Part shown: positions 8,333-17,402 of the stretch, in pieces
How positions within the stretch are numbered: position 1 is the first letter of the stretch
How the letters are laid out: each line of letters begins with the position of its first letter
Source: SKPT01 sp040905445
Lineage (GTDB): Bacteria > Planctomycetota > Phycisphaerae > Phycisphaerales > Phycisphaeraceae
DNA length: 64,000 nt
Assembly: GCA_040905445.1 (NCBI GenBank)
Contig: JBBDRN010000020.1
Location: 295,856-359,855 of the forward strand
Reading direction: 5' to 3'
The notes under the pieces: model-generated
What the model saw: the letters and a program-made list of their open reading frames with translations, nothing else
Told to the model about the DNA's origin: nothing
The model's database searches: none
Translations under genes and position numbers: made by a program

Positions 8333-9694
8333 ATGATGCCGCGGATTGCCATTGTGGGTCGACCGAACGTCGGCAAGTCGAGCCTGCTGAACATGCTGGC
8401 GCGGCGGCGGGTGTCGATCGTCGACCCCACCGCCGGGGTGACGCGCGACCGCGTGGCGACGGACGTCGAGCTGCTCGCCGATGGCCCCGACGAGCGCGAC
8501 GAGCTCGTCGAGGTGATCGACACGGGCGGCTACGGGCTGCACGACAACGACACGCTGAGCGCGGATGTCGAGCGGCAGATCGCCCGGGCGCTGGCGGACG
8601 CGGACCTGGTGCTGTTCGTCGTCGACGTCCAGGCGGGGCTCCTGCCGCTGGACCAGACGGTGGCGCGGCTGCTGCGCGAGGGCGACGCCCGCGAGACGCC
8701 CGTGCTGCTGGTGGCGAACAAGACCGACGAGCTCAAGCATGAGGCCGAGGCCTACGAGATGCTCAAGCTCGGCTTCGGCGAGCCGCTGAAGGTCTCCGCC
8801 ACGACGGGGCACAACCGTTTCGAGTTGTTTCGCGCCATCCGCGAGCGGATCGACTTCACCCGCTTTGAGGACCGCGCCGACGAGGCAGGCGTGGTCAAGC
8901 TCGCGCTCGTGGGCAAGCGCAACGCGGGCAAGAGCACCATGGTCAACGCCCTGGCGCGGGATGATCGCGTGATCGTCTCGGAGCAGGAGGGCACGACGCG
9001 CGACGCGGTCGACGTGCGCTTCGAGTACGACGGCCGATCGTTCATGGCCATCGACACCGCCGGCCTTCGCAAGCGCAAGAGCATGGCGGATGACATCGAA
9101 TATTACTCGCATCACCGGGCGCTGCGGTCGGTGCGGCGGGCGGACGTGTGCCTGCTGGTCATCGACGCGACGGTGTCGGTGTCGCAGGTGGATCGCCAGC
9201 TCGCGCACGAGATTCTCAAGCACCATCGGCCGACGATCATCGTGGTCAACAAGTGGGACCTGACCGAGGCGGAGTTCACGCAGGAGCAGTTCGTCGAGTA
9301 CCTGGACAACGCGCTCAAGGGGCTGAGCTTCGCGCCGATCGCGTTCGTCAGCGCCCACAAGGGCGAGGGGATGGCGGAGCTGCTGGAGACGGCGGCCGCG
9401 CTGCACGAGCAGGCGGGCGTGCGGCTGGGCACGGCGGAGCTCAACGAGGTGATGGAGGAGCTCATGTCCGAACGCGGGCCGGCGCCGCAGAAGGGGCGGC
9501 GGGCGCGCATCTATTACGCCACGCAGGTCGAGACGCACCCGCCGACGATCGCGCTGTTCGTCAACAACCCGGACCTGGTGGACGACAACTACCAGCGGTT
9601 CCTGCTGAACAAGTTCCACGAGCTGCTGCCCTACACCGAGGTGCCGATCAAGCTGTTGATCCGCGGCCGGCAGGTCGTGCGCGGCTCGGGGTGA
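8333..9694 (+). CDS. der: Ribosome assembly GTPase Der (EngA)
   Basis: GTPase with two tandem G domains and a C-terminal KH-like domain, acting in late 50S subunit assembly. First G domain: GRPNVGKSS (P-loop), DTGG and NKTD. Second: GKRNAGKST, DTAG and NKWD. The C-terminal part (residues about 360-453) has the KH-like region ending IKLLIRGRQVVRGSG. The length of 453 is normal for the family. The start is one of two adjacent ATGs (8333 or 8336), with a weak GAGGT about 10 bases upstream. It follows tsaB closely and is probably cotranscribed with it. It converges with the secreted TIM-barrel-like gene, with an inverted pair of repeats between them. Confidence 0.96.
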   Translation: MMPRIAIVGRPNVGKSSLLNMLARRRVSIVDPTAGVTRDRVATDVELLADGPDERDELVEVIDTGGYGLHDNDTLSADVERQIARALADADLVLFVVDVQAGLLPLDQTVARLLREGDARETPVLLVANKTDELKHEAEAYEMLKLGFGEPLKVSATTGHNRFELFRAIRERIDFTRFEDRADEAGVVKLALVGKRNAGKSTMVNALARDDRVIVSEQEGTTRDAVDVRFEYDGRSFMAIDTAGLRKRKSMADDIEYYSHHRALRSVRRADVCLLVIDATVSVSQVDRQLAHEILKHHRPTIIVVNKWDLTEAEFTQEQFVEYLDNALKGLSFAPIAFVSAHKGEGMAELLETAAALHEQAGVRLGTAELNEVMEELMSERGPAPQKGRRARIYYATQVETHPPTIALFVNNPDLVDDNYQRFLLNKFHELLPYTEVPIKLLIRGRQVVRGSG

Positions 9695-9708
9695 TGCAGG
9701 CGCACGGT

Positions 9709-9735
9709 ATAAAGCCGGGACCGGTGGTCCCGGCC
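9709..9735. repeat. CCGGGACC repeat, copy 2 (inverted)
   Basis: ATAAAGCCGGGACC followed by GGTGGTCCCGGCC: the reverse complement of copies 1 and 3 apart from one base. It lies 14 bases after the der stop and forms a 27-base inverted pair with 9843-9869, separated by 107 bases. Confidence 0.8.
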
Positions 9736-9842
9736 GAGGCTCGGTGGCGGTCCATTTGTCAGCGGGCCATCCGTCGCGCTGTTTTGGAGTGGCGTGGGTG
9801 ACGGGTGGGGTTGGTGGCGTTTTCAGCACGTATCGCGGCTTC

Positions 9843-9869
9843 GGCCGGGACTACCGGTCCCGGCTTTAT
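9843..9869. repeat. CCGGGACC repeat, copy 3, containing the stop codon of the facing gene
   Basis: GGCCGGGACTACC followed by GGTCCCGGCTTTAT. The TAA stop of the minus-strand gene (9866-9868) lies in its TTTAT end. Paired with copy 2 it could form a bidirectional terminator between the convergent genes. Confidence 0.8.
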
Positions 9870-11092
9870 GGTTCGTCGATCGGGATGCGGTAGAGGTGGG
9901 TGTCCCAGGCGTTGAAGGTCTGCTCGAAGCTGCCGTCTTCCAGCGTGACGGTGCGGTCTTCGCCGATCACCTCCGCGTCGTGCGTGCCTTCGAGGCCGGC
10001 GATGGTGAAGCGCGCGGTCGCGTCGCTGTCGCGGGTGCGCACGGTAAAGAGGTAAAGCGCCCCGTCGTGCTCCTTGAGCATTGCCGCGACGGGCTCGACG
10101 CGGTACTCGGCGCGGATGTCGTCATGGCGCTCGCCGTCGGTGATGAGCACGTCGAGGCGGTCCTCGATGCTCGGGCTGTGAATGACGGGGGCGAGGGCGG
10201 TGAGGGTGGCGTTGATGTCGCGCGCGGCGGGCCGCAACTCATCGTCGTTCAGCAACGCGTGCTCGGAGATCATCTCGCCGCCGCGATTCCACGAGTGCAC
10301 GAAGTAGGTGATGCCGGTGGCGCCGTGGATGACGGCCATCCACGCCTCGGCGCGGAGCTGCTGGGCGGTGGCCTTGCCGTGGCCGTGGATGTCGGAGCCT
10401 TCGAGGATGGCCCAGACGGGCTTGTCGTCGTCGGTCCAGTCGCGGAGGCGCTGCGTGCCGTAGGCGACGCGCCAGATCTGACCGGCGATCGCGCCCTCGC
10501 GCGGATTGGCGGCCGCGGGATAGATGTCGAACGAGAGGATGTCGGCCCCGCGCTGGTAGCCGAGGTAGTCGCCGGGCTCGTTGGTGCGCACGCCGCGGCC
10601 GTGCCAGCCGTTCCAGGCGACGCCCTGGCCGAGGTTGAGGTAGATCGGACGCGTCGGGTCGATCTCGCGCATGGCCTCGTAGCGCTCGCGAATCTGCTCG
10701 GGCGTGACGGGCGGGCCCCAGCCGCCGCCCTCGGCGGCCTGGGCGTTGTCCGGCTCGTCCTGCTGCATCCAGGCGACGATGACGTCGGCGAGCGGGTCAC
10801 CGGCCTCGACAAGTGAGCGGGTGTACGCGTTCTGGCTGGTGATCGCATGCATCCCCGCGGCCTGCAGGGCGGTGAGCTGCTGTTCGGTCGGCCCCGCCCA
10901 CAGGCCGATGTAGACGTTCACGCCGATGTCGGCGTAGTCGTCGGCGCGGCCGGGGTCCTGAAGCCAGACGCCGATGGGGAAGTAGGCCGGATCGTTGGGC
11001 GGCCCGTTGTCCCACGGAGCGTAGAGCGTGTCGGCGTGGGCGGTGTTCATGATCGCAAGTGCCAGAACGAGGGCGGTGGCGAGGCGGTGCAT
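9866..11092 (-). CDS. Secreted TIM-barrel-like (glycoside-hydrolase-like) protein
   Basis: Product of 408 residues with a clear signal peptide (MHRLATALVLALAIMNTAHA) that starts at ATG 11092 after GGGAG at good spacing; an in-frame start at 11179 would bury the signal. The mature part reads like a glycoside hydrolase barrel: FPIGVWLQDP, a pattern of strands with conserved acids (AWMQQDEPDN, ILSFDIYP, PVWAILEGSD) and AWMAVIHGATGITYFVHSW. It ends in a beta-rich domain of about 110 residues. The substrate cannot be told. It lies 83 bases downstream of the beta-helix gene on the same strand; the two secreted proteins probably form one transcription unit concerned with polysaccharide breakdown, which is inferred from context only. 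Confidence 0.75.
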   Translation of the reverse strand: MHRLATALVLALAIMNTAHADTLYAPWDNGPPNDPAYFPIGVWLQDPGRADDYADIGVNVYIGLWAGPTEQQLTALQAAGMHAITSQNAYTRSLVEAGDPLADVIVAWMQQDEPDNAQAAEGGGWGPPVTPEQIRERYEAMREIDPTRPIYLNLGQGVAWNGWHGRGVRTNEPGDYLGYQRGADILSFDIYPAAANPREGAIAGQIWRVAYGTQRLRDWTDDDKPVWAILEGSDIHGHGKATAQQLRAEAWMAVIHGATGITYFVHSWNRGGEMISEHALLNDDELRPAARDINATLTALAPVIHSPSIEDRLDVLITDGERHDDIRAEYRVEPVAAMLKEHDGALYLFTVRTRDSDATARFTIAGLEGTHDAEVIGEDRTVTLEDGSFEQTFNAWDTHLYRIPIDEP

Positions 11093-11175
11093 GGCGGCGC
11101 TCCCAATGGGTGCGGGTAGAGCGAAGCGAAGGGTGCGGCAACGGCCCGGCCGCGAAACCGACGGCGCGTCGAAGG

Positions 11176-13491
11176 TCACTCATGCCCTTGGTACTCATAC
11201 GCGCCGATGTCCGGCGCCGGGCCGTAGTGGCGCGGGTTGCCTTCGAGGTCGCGGTCGATGCCGAGGTCAAGGCCCGCGTCGATGGCGGGGCTGCCGGGGC
11301 GGAGGCGGTAGTCGAGCTCGGCGGGATTTTCGAACAGCCGGCGCAGGTCCTGGACGTATTGGGAGCCGTCGGGCAGGTTGTCGGCGTCGTCGCTCTGGCC
11401 GATGCGTGTGTAGATGTTGTGGCTGAACTCGCCGGGGAGGTTGCCCGAGGAGCCGGCCATGATGTTGTTGTGGACGTAGAGGCCGTCGATATCGTCGCTG
11501 TTGGTGAAGAGGGCGGCGACCCAGGTGCTGGTGTGGCGTTCGGGGCCGACGAGGACGTTGTGCTCGATGCGGAGGTTTTCGTGCCAGCCGGTCCAGATGC
11601 CGATGACGGTGCCGTTGTGGTGCAGGAAATTGTTGCGGACGGTGACGTTGGCGCTATCCTGGAGGGTCAGGGCGATGCCGTTGCTGTAAGAAAGGTTGCC
11701 TTCGACGAGGATGTCGCGAGAGTTGGCGTAGACGGTCAGGCCGTTGGCGTGGACGCCCGTGTGCCCGGTGACGGTGTTGTAGGTCATCTCGCTGCGCTCG
11801 CTGCCGAAGAACCCGATGCCGGTCGAGCCGTTCTTGTGCAGGCGGTTGCCGGTGACGACGGAGTCGGCGATGGTCAGGCGGAAGCCGCGGGCGTTGCGGT
11901 TGTGGTGGATGTAGTTGTTTTCAATGCGGACGTGCTCGCCGTGGACGACGGCGATGGCGGAGTCGCGGCCGCGGGACTGGGCAAAGCGGACTTCGTTGTC
12001 GCGGATGGTGAGGTGTCGGGTGCCGCCGGAGGAGTGGATGCCGCGGGCCGGGCTGCCGCCCTGCTTCTGGATGATGAAGCCCTGGATGGTGATGTGGGCC
12101 TGGCCCTGGATGCGGAAGCCCACGTCGTAGCGCGAGGCGGAGACGTTTTCGGGGCCTTCGGGCCCGGCGTCGAGCGGCCAGAGGTAGACGTCGCCGTCGG
12201 GACTGAGGTAGTACTCGCCCGGGGCCGTGATCGCGCTCAGCGCGTTGAGCAGGGCGAAGAGGCCCTCGTCGTCGGGGTACTGCTCGGCCTTGAGCGCCTC
12301 CATCTGAATCTCGTGACGCTCGGGCACGTACCCAAGCACGCGCTGGTAGTAGATGCGGTTGGGCTTGGCCCAGATGGCAAAGTACGCGCCGTCCCAGGCC
12401 CGCGGATCGTCCTGGGTGAAGAAGGTCGGATCGGCGTAGGTGGTGCGTGGGTCCTCGCCGCCGGCGCGGAGGACGTTGTTGCCCGCCGCGTTGACGGCCT
12501 CGATCTCGCGGATCGCACCGTAGGCCGGGTCGCCGCCATGGATGCTGCGGATCTCGAATGTCACCTGGTCGAAGGCGACCGGGGCATCGAGCTCGAACTC
12601 GAAGCGCCCCTCCTCGTTGGGCAACTCCTCGACGATGATCTCGCGGCCCTCGACAAGGAAGGCGATCTCGCGCGGACGGGTCGAGCGGCGGTCGGTGGTG
12701 ATCGCAAAGGCGCGGGCCTCGGCGCGCTCGGGCAGGTGGAAGGTGATGCTCGCGTCCTGCATCGGGTCGATGATGGCGAACGAGGAGCCCGAGCCGTCGA
12801 TCATGTTCTCGTGCGGGTGGCTGGAGTTGCCGAACAGGCCGACGGTTTCGATGCGGGCCAGGCCCTGCGTCTCGGGGCGCGGGGGATTGATCGAGCGCAT
12901 CGTGCTGGTGTCGTCCATGAAGAAGGGGTCGGCGGGGCTGGGGTCGCGGGCGACGGACAGGAGGTTGTCGCCCTGCGTGAGGTTGAGGAGGAAGACGTCG
13001 GCCTGCTCTATGGCACGGGCGACGTAGATGTTCTCCCAGTTGGGGTTGCCGCGTGCCTCGTCGATGGACTCGATCCGGCGCCAGCCGTCGATGGGCACGG
13101 AGCCGTCGATGATGGCGGGGCCGTCGCCGAAGTCACCGGCCGTGTTGCCGTCGTAGACGATCGGGTCGCCGTCGCTGCCCGAGGTGGTAACGTGGATCGT
13201 GCCGCGGTAGTGGACGCCGCCCTTGAAGATGACGCGGTCGCCGGCGGCGAGCTCGACCTCGCCGGCGCTGGCGCGGGCGCGTTCGTCGCCGGGGGCGTGG
13301 CGGAAGGGGCGGCTGGGGCTCAGGCCGTCGGCGCGGTCCGAGCCGGCGTCGTAATCGACGTAGAACGTCCGGGCGTCGGCGGGGGAGGGGGTGGCGGCCA
13401 AGGTCGTGACGGCGAATGCCAGAGTGGCGAGCGTGGTGAGCGCGATCGAGACGAGGCGCGAGGCTAGGGCGTGGTGACGGTCCGCGTGCAT
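11176..13491 (-). CDS. Secreted right-handed parallel beta-helix protein (polysaccharide-lyase-like)
   Basis: Exported protein of 771 residues with a signal peptide in the first 40 residues (LVSIALTTLATLAFAVTTLAA). After TFYVDYDAGSDRADGLSP, typical of pectate-lyase-like folds, comes an inserted beta-sandwich-like region (about 240-310, DASITFHLPERAEARAFAIT) resembling a discoidin-type module. A long series of PbH1-like turns follows (about 460-690), including ITIQGFIIQKQGG, LTIRDNEVRFAQS, VRIENNYIHHN and VTVRNNFLHHNGT. It ends with RLRPGSPAIDAG, a common close for such helices. A weak AGGA precedes ATG 13491. Catalytic residues cannot be assigned from sequence alone, so lyase versus hydrolase is open. 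Confidence 0.82.
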   Translation of the reverse strand: MHADRHHALASRLVSIALTTLATLAFAVTTLAATPSPADARTFYVDYDAGSDRADGLSPSRPFRHAPGDERARASAGEVELAAGDRVIFKGGVHYRGTIHVTTSGSDGDPIVYDGNTAGDFGDGPAIIDGSVPIDGWRRIESIDEARGNPNWENIYVARAIEQADVFLLNLTQGDNLLSVARDPSPADPFFMDDTSTMRSINPPRPETQGLARIETVGLFGNSSHPHENMIDGSGSSFAIIDPMQDASITFHLPERAEARAFAITTDRRSTRPREIAFLVEGREIIVEELPNEEGRFEFELDAPVAFDQVTFEIRSIHGGDPAYGAIREIEAVNAAGNNVLRAGGEDPRTTYADPTFFTQDDPRAWDGAYFAIWAKPNRIYYQRVLGYVPERHEIQMEALKAEQYPDDEGLFALLNALSAITAPGEYYLSPDGDVYLWPLDAGPEGPENVSASRYDVGFRIQGQAHITIQGFIIQKQGGSPARGIHSSGGTRHLTIRDNEVRFAQSRGRDSAIAVVHGEHVRIENNYIHHNRNARGFRLTIADSVVTGNRLHKNGSTGIGFFGSERSEMTYNTVTGHTGVHANGLTVYANSRDILVEGNLSYSNGIALTLQDSANVTVRNNFLHHNGTVIGIWTGWHENLRIEHNVLVGPERHTSTWVAALFTNSDDIDGLYVHNNIMAGSSGNLPGEFSHNIYTRIGQSDDADNLPDGSQYVQDLRRLFENPAELDYRLRPGSPAIDAGLDLGIDRDLEGNPRHYGPAPDIGAYEYQGHE

Positions 13492-13638
13492 GGGGTTACT
13501 TCCTGGTCATGGGCTGCGACCTGCGCGGGGGGGGGGGCGAATTCAGCCCCTGTACGATCCTTGCCCGGGGTGCGTGTGTCAAGATGCTGCGGCGGGAGCC
13601 GCGATTTTCCGGGCGCTGATGCCAGATTCCGCGTGTGG

Positions 13639-14535
13639 TCACGGGGTGCGGGTCGCGATGGCGGGCGCGTCGGTAACCACGGTGATCCGGGCCGCGACGG
13701 CGGCAGCGTCGTCGGCGTCGCGAGCGAGGACGAAGAGGGCCGCTCCGGAGCCGGTGACGTGCACCGCCCGGTCGAGCTCGCGCGCGAGCCGGCCGCGCAG
13801 GTCGGCGAGCGCGGGGCGGACGCGCGTCGCCGGCATCGCCAGGTCGTTGAAGAGCTCGGCGTCGACAGGCAGGCCGCGGCGGGCGAGCGCGCTGACGCGC
13901 GGGGTGTCGACGGGCGACGCGGCTTGCTCGTCGAACGCGAGGTAGACCTCGCCGGTGGGGCAGGTGATGGCGGGCATCGCCAGGGCGAGGTGGATGGGCT
14001 GGGGCAGGGTGGTGGGCTCGATGACGTGGCCGACGCCGGTGACGAGCGCCGCGGGCGAGCCATGCAGCGCGGCGACGAGGAAGGGGACGTCGCTGCCGAG
14101 TTGGGCGGCGAGCTCGCGCAGCGTCGCTTCGCCGAGGTGGAGCTCGAAGAGGTGATCGACGGCGAGGAGGGTCGCGGCGGCGGCGCTCGAGCCGCCGCCG
14201 AGGCCGGCCCCCGTGGGCACGTGCTTGGCGAGACGGGCGTCGATGGGCAGCGGCCGACCGACGCGGTGCTCGACCAGGCGGTGGGCGCGGACGGCGAGGT
14301 CGTCATCGAGCGGCCAGTCGACGCGCTGCGCTGCGGCGGGGCCGGCCGGGTCGAACGCGATCGCCCAGGTGGTGGGGCCGTCGGCAAGGCGGGTGAGCGT
14401 GAGGCGGTCGCCGAACGCCAGGGCGACCATCCAGCTCGCGATCAGGTGGTACCCGGTGGCGTCCGACGGGCCGACGCTCAGGGCGAGATTGACCTTGGCG
14501 GGGCAGGTGAAGGTAAGCGGTGCTGCGCTGGGCAT
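13639..14535 (-). CDS. ispE: 4-diphosphocytidyl-2-C-methyl-D-erythritol kinase
   Basis: GHMP-family kinase that phosphorylates CDP-methylerythritol in the non-mevalonate isoprenoid pathway. The 299-residue protein begins TFTCPAKVNLALSV (substrate-binding Lys) and has the ATP-binding PTGAGLGGGSSAAAA motif followed by LGSDVPFLV, both diagnostic. The C-terminal HVTGSGAALFVLA matches the third GHMP motif. ATG 14535 gives the family start; an ATG at 14613 would add 26 Pro/His-rich residues. No Shine-Dalgarno is visible, and a G-rich tract (14536-14580) lies directly upstream. It is divergent from xseB. Confidence 0.93.
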   Translation of the reverse strand: MPSAAPLTFTCPAKVNLALSVGPSDATGYHLIASWMVALAFGDRLTLTRLADGPTTWAIAFDPAGPAAAQRVDWPLDDDLAVRAHRLVEHRVGRPLPIDARLAKHVPTGAGLGGGSSAAAATLLAVDHLFELHLGEATLRELAAQLGSDVPFLVAALHGSPAALVTGVGHVIEPTTLPQPIHLALAMPAITCPTGEVYLAFDEQAASPVDTPRVSALARRGLPVDAELFNDLAMPATRVRPALADLRGRLARELDRAVHVTGSGAALFVLARDADDAAAVAARITVVTDAPAIATRTP

Positions 14536-14648
14536 GGCGGGGGGCAGGGAGGGGTGGCGGCGGTGGCGGGGTGGCGGGGTGCATTGTGCCGCATCGCACA
14601 GCCGCCTGCACACGCCTGCACGCCCGAAAGCGGTACACTGTCGCGGCG

Positions 14649-14951
14649 ATGAGCGATGCCAAACGCGACAAGGCGGTCAAGCAGATGAAGTTCGACGAGG
14701 CCCTGGCGGAGCTCGAGGCGCTCGTCGAGCGCATCGAATCGGGCGAGGTGGGCCTGGAGGAGGCGCTCAAGCAGTACGAGCGGGGCATTGCGTTGATCGA
14801 CCGCTGCCGGACCGTGCTGGGGGCCGCCGAGCAGCGCATCGCCGAGCTGACCGCGGACGCGGCGGGCAAACTGGAGGTCGTCGAGGGGGAGGCGGACAAC
14901 ATTGCGCAAGGTGGGGATTCGGCCGATGAAAGTGAGGATACGCCGCTCTAA
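14649..14951 (+). CDS. xseB: Exodeoxyribonuclease VII small subunit
   Basis: Small subunit of exonuclease VII, which degrades single-stranded DNA. The core MKFDEALAELEALVERIESG followed by VGLEEALKQYERG is the family hallmark. The length of 100 residues is slightly above the usual 70-85 because of an acidic C-terminal tail. The large subunit xseA is not in this window. ATG 14649 is chosen because the family core follows within 15 residues; upstream in-frame sequence is Gly/Arg low complexity. It is transcribed divergently from ispE. Confidence 0.93.
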   Translation: MSDAKRDKAVKQMKFDEALAELEALVERIESGEVGLEEALKQYERGIALIDRCRTVLGAAEQRIAELTADAAGKLEVVEGEADNIAQGGDSADESEDTPL

Positions 14952-15020
14952 AGCCGTCGATTTCAGGCCTGCGGTCTGGGTGTCATCGCCGAGGCCCACG
15001 GCGAATGAGGAGGCACATCG

Positions 15021-15326
15021 ATGGCCGATGTCCTGGAAAAGCATGCCCGACGCATCCATGATCTCATCGCCGCGCAACGCGGCGCGACCGTTTTGGCGTT
15101 CGTCACGCTAATGTTGCCGTTACTGAGCCCGGTGCTGGTGATCGCGTGCCTGCTGTACGGGGCCGAGAGCAGATGGCTGCTTCGGCGTTACCCTGAACTG
15201 GAGCCTCAGCAAGCGGCGGCTTTGCGTTCGGCGAAGACGCGGTTTCTCGTTGTGGGTTGCGTGCATGTTGGGCTGTGGGTCCTGCTGCTAGCGGCTCTTG
15301 TCGTCGCGCTGCGGGGCGGTTCGTAA
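15021..15326 (+). CDS. Small membrane protein with two transmembrane segments
   Basis: A 101-residue protein preceded by a strong GAGGAGG ribosome binding site about 7 bases before ATG 15021. Two hydrophobic stretches (about residues 22-46, VLAFVTLMLPLLSPVLVIACLL, and about 75-97, FLVVGCVHVGLWVLLLAALVV) flank a charged loop RRYPELEPQQAAALRSAKTR. No family is recognised. It lies between xseB and a prepilin peptidase gene on the same strand, with gaps of 69 and 49 bases, so it may be cotranscribed with them. Confidence 0.75.
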   Translation: MADVLEKHARRIHDLIAAQRGATVLAFVTLMLPLLSPVLVIACLLYGAESRWLLRRYPELEPQQAAALRSAKTRFLVVGCVHVGLWVLLLAALVVALRGGS

Positions 15327-15375
15327 TGCACGCCGACTGCTTCGGACGCGCGTCGTATTGGTGGGAGAAGCCTAG

Positions 15376-16569
15376 TTGGACCCGTTGCTCATCTGGTTGA
15401 TCTTCGTCGTCGGCGTCGGCGCCTGCGTCGGCAGCTTCCTCAACGTGGTGGCGTATCGCTTGCCCGAGGGCAAGAGCATCGTCACGCCGCCGTCCGCGTG
15501 CCCGCGGTGCGGGCATCACCTCGCGTGGTACGACAACATTCCGGTGCTGGGCTGGGTGATGCTGCGTGGGCGCTGCCGGTATTGCCGCGAGCCGATCAGC
15601 GTGCAGTACCCGCTCGTCGAGGCGGCGACGGCGGCGCTGTTCGGCGGGGTCTACGTCGTCTACTACATGACGGACCTGCGGCCGGGGCTGGCCGACGCCG
15701 GGCCGGGGGCGACGTGGCCGGTGCTGGTGATGCACCTGGTGCTGATCGCGGGGCTGATCGCGGCGACGCTGATCGACGCGCGGCTGTACATCATCCCGCT
15801 GCAGATCCCGTGGCTGGTCACCGTCGTGGCCGTCGTCGGTCTGCCCGCGGCGGTGGCGCTGGGCTGGCAGCCGGTGCTGCCGGGCGTGGTGCCTGCAATG
15901 GGCCCCGGCGCCCTGGCGGCGGCGCTGGGGGCGCTGGCGGGGCTCGGCGTGGCGGTGGCGCTGCTGCTGGCGGGGCTGCTGCCGCGCAGCTTTGACGAGG
16001 CGGAACTCGAAGACGACGCCCCCGCCCCTGCTACCACGGCGCCCGCCACACCCGCCACCGAGGCCGGCGGATCGGCGAGCGACCCGGAGTCGTGGCTGGC
16101 GCATCCGCACCCGAGGCGGGAGGTGCTCAAGGAGCTGCTCTTCCTTGCCCCGCCCGCGGCCGGGGCGCTGCTGGGTTGGCGGGGGGTGACGCCCCTGCTG
16201 CCCACGCCGGATGCGCTGCCGGCGGGTTGGAGCGTGCTGGCGGGGGTGTTGATGGGGTACCTGGTCGGCGGGGCGCTGGTGTGGGTCGTGCGGGTGCTCG
16301 GGACACTGGTATTCGGCAAGGAGGCGATCGGGCTGGGCGACGTGCACCTCCTGGGCGCGATCGGGGCCGTGCTCGGGGCCATCGAGTCGGTGTTCGTCTT
16401 TTTCGCGGCGCCGTTTTTCGGCCTGGCGGCGATCCTGCTCATCACGCTCGTCTCCTCGGTGGCGGGACGGCAGATCCGCGTCATCCCTTACGGGCCGTAT
16501 CTCGCGGCCGGGGCGCTGTTCGTCATGGTCTTTCGCGAGCCGTTGATCTCGTTTTTTGTTATTGTTTAG
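15376..16569 (+). CDS. Type IV prepilin peptidase / N-methyltransferase (A24 family)
   Basis: Inner-membrane aspartyl protease that cleaves and N-methylates type IV pilin or type II secretion pseudopilin leaders. The N-terminal domain has the zinc-binding pair CPRCGHHLAWYDNIPVLGW and CRYCREPIS. The two catalytic aspartates sit in IDARLYIIP and GLGDVHLLGAIGAVLG. At 397 residues it is much longer than the usual 250-290: a hydrophilic insert of roughly 80 residues rich in Ala, Pro and Thr, plus extra membrane segments, separates the two catalytic motifs. The start is TTG 15376, supported by GGGAG at about 15363; no ATG suits the N-terminus GVGACVGSFLNVVAYRLP. No pilin genes are in the window. 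Confidence 0.9.
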   Translation: MDPLLIWLIFVVGVGACVGSFLNVVAYRLPEGKSIVTPPSACPRCGHHLAWYDNIPVLGWVMLRGRCRYCREPISVQYPLVEAATAALFGGVYVVYYMTDLRPGLADAGPGATWPVLVMHLVLIAGLIAATLIDARLYIIPLQIPWLVTVVAVVGLPAAVALGWQPVLPGVVPAMGPGALAAALGALAGLGVAVALLLAGLLPRSFDEAELEDDAPAPATTAPATPATEAGGSASDPESWLAHPHPRREVLKELLFLAPPAAGALLGWRGVTPLLPTPDALPAGWSVLAGVLMGYLVGGALVWVVRVLGTLVFGKEAIGLGDVHLLGAIGAVLGAIESVFVFFAAPFFGLAAILLITLVSSVAGRQIRVIPYGPYLAAGALFVMVFREPLISFFVIV

Positions 16570-16717
16570 CGTTGTCGGCCCGGTTGGGCCGATCCATTTC
16601 ACCAGTGGCCGACGGTGCGCGGACGCGCCGGCGGGTCGGTGACATGGCGGGGGCGGCCTCTGCGTGGGCGCGGGGGCTCCAAACGGCTTGTGCGCTGCGG
16701 CGACAGGGAGATCATCC

Positions 16718-17362
16718 ATGGACGGGTATGCTCGACGGCTTTGGACGGTTGGTGTGATGGCCACGCTCGCGGTGATGCTCGTCGGCGGCTGCACGCCGCC
16801 GCGCGTCCAGCAGGAGCGCGACGCCCTCTGGGTGCAGAACCAGGAGCTCCAGGACGAGCTCGACCGCACGCGCGCGGCCCTCGACGCCTCGGACGGCGAT
16901 CGCTCGTCGCTGCTGGCGCGGCTGGACCGCATCGGCGACGGGCTCGAAGAACGGGCGGCGCAGCCCAGCGGCTTCGACAGCATCTCCGGCGTCGAGACGA
17001 TCGCCGGCGCCGGGACGCTGACCGTCCGCGTGCCCGGGGACGTGCTCTTCGCCTCCGGGCAGGTCGAGCTGCGCAGCGGCTCGCGGCAAACGCTCCAGCA
17101 GATCGCCCGCGTCCTCGAGCAGGAGCACGCCGGCGACACGATCCGTGTCGAGGGGTACACCGACACCGACCCGATCCGCCAGAGCTCGTGGGCCGACAAC
17201 ATGGAGCTCAGCGCCCAGCGGGCGCTGGCCGTCTACCGCCATCTCCAGGAGCAGGGCATCGACCCGGGGAGGATGTACGCCGCGGCGTTCGGCGAGCATC
17301 GGCCCCGCGGAACGAAGGAGCAGAGCCGGCGGGTGGAGATCGTCGTCGAGCTGCGGCGGTGA
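16718..17362 (+). CDS. OmpA-family outer membrane lipoprotein (Pal-like)
   Basis: Lipoprotein of 214 residues. The lipobox LVGGC places the lipidated Cys at residue 25. A short coiled coil follows (QERDALWVQNQELQDELDRT), then an OmpA/MotB-type peptidoglycan-binding domain from about residue 100 to the end. Typical positions are VLFASGQVELRSGSRQTLQQ, GYTDTDPIR, NMELSAQRALAVYRHL and the final RRVEIVVELR. It should anchor the outer membrane to the cell wall. ATG 16718 has AGGGAG at good spacing. It is followed by a double-hairpin repeat and then hisH. Confidence 0.9.
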   Translation: MDGYARRLWTVGVMATLAVMLVGGCTPPRVQQERDALWVQNQELQDELDRTRAALDASDGDRSSLLARLDRIGDGLEERAAQPSGFDSISGVETIAGAGTLTVRVPGDVLFASGQVELRSGSRQTLQQIARVLEQEHAGDTIRVEGYTDTDPIRQSSWADNMELSAQRALAVYRHLQEQGIDPGRMYAAAFGEHRPRGTKEQSRRVEIVVELRR

Positions 17363-17402
17363 GCGCGGACGTGGTCGACCACGGAACGTCGAACAATGCA
17401 TG

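Noticed and set aside
9709..9869. Insertion sequence bounded by the inverted 27-base repeats
   Set aside because: Only 107 bases lie between the ends and no transposase frame exists; a third solo copy occurs elsewhere.
11059..13467. Plus-strand open frame of about 800 codons opposite the beta-helix gene
   Set aside because: Val/Asp/Gly/Ala composition with no domain, while the minus strand gives a signal peptide and beta-helix repeats.
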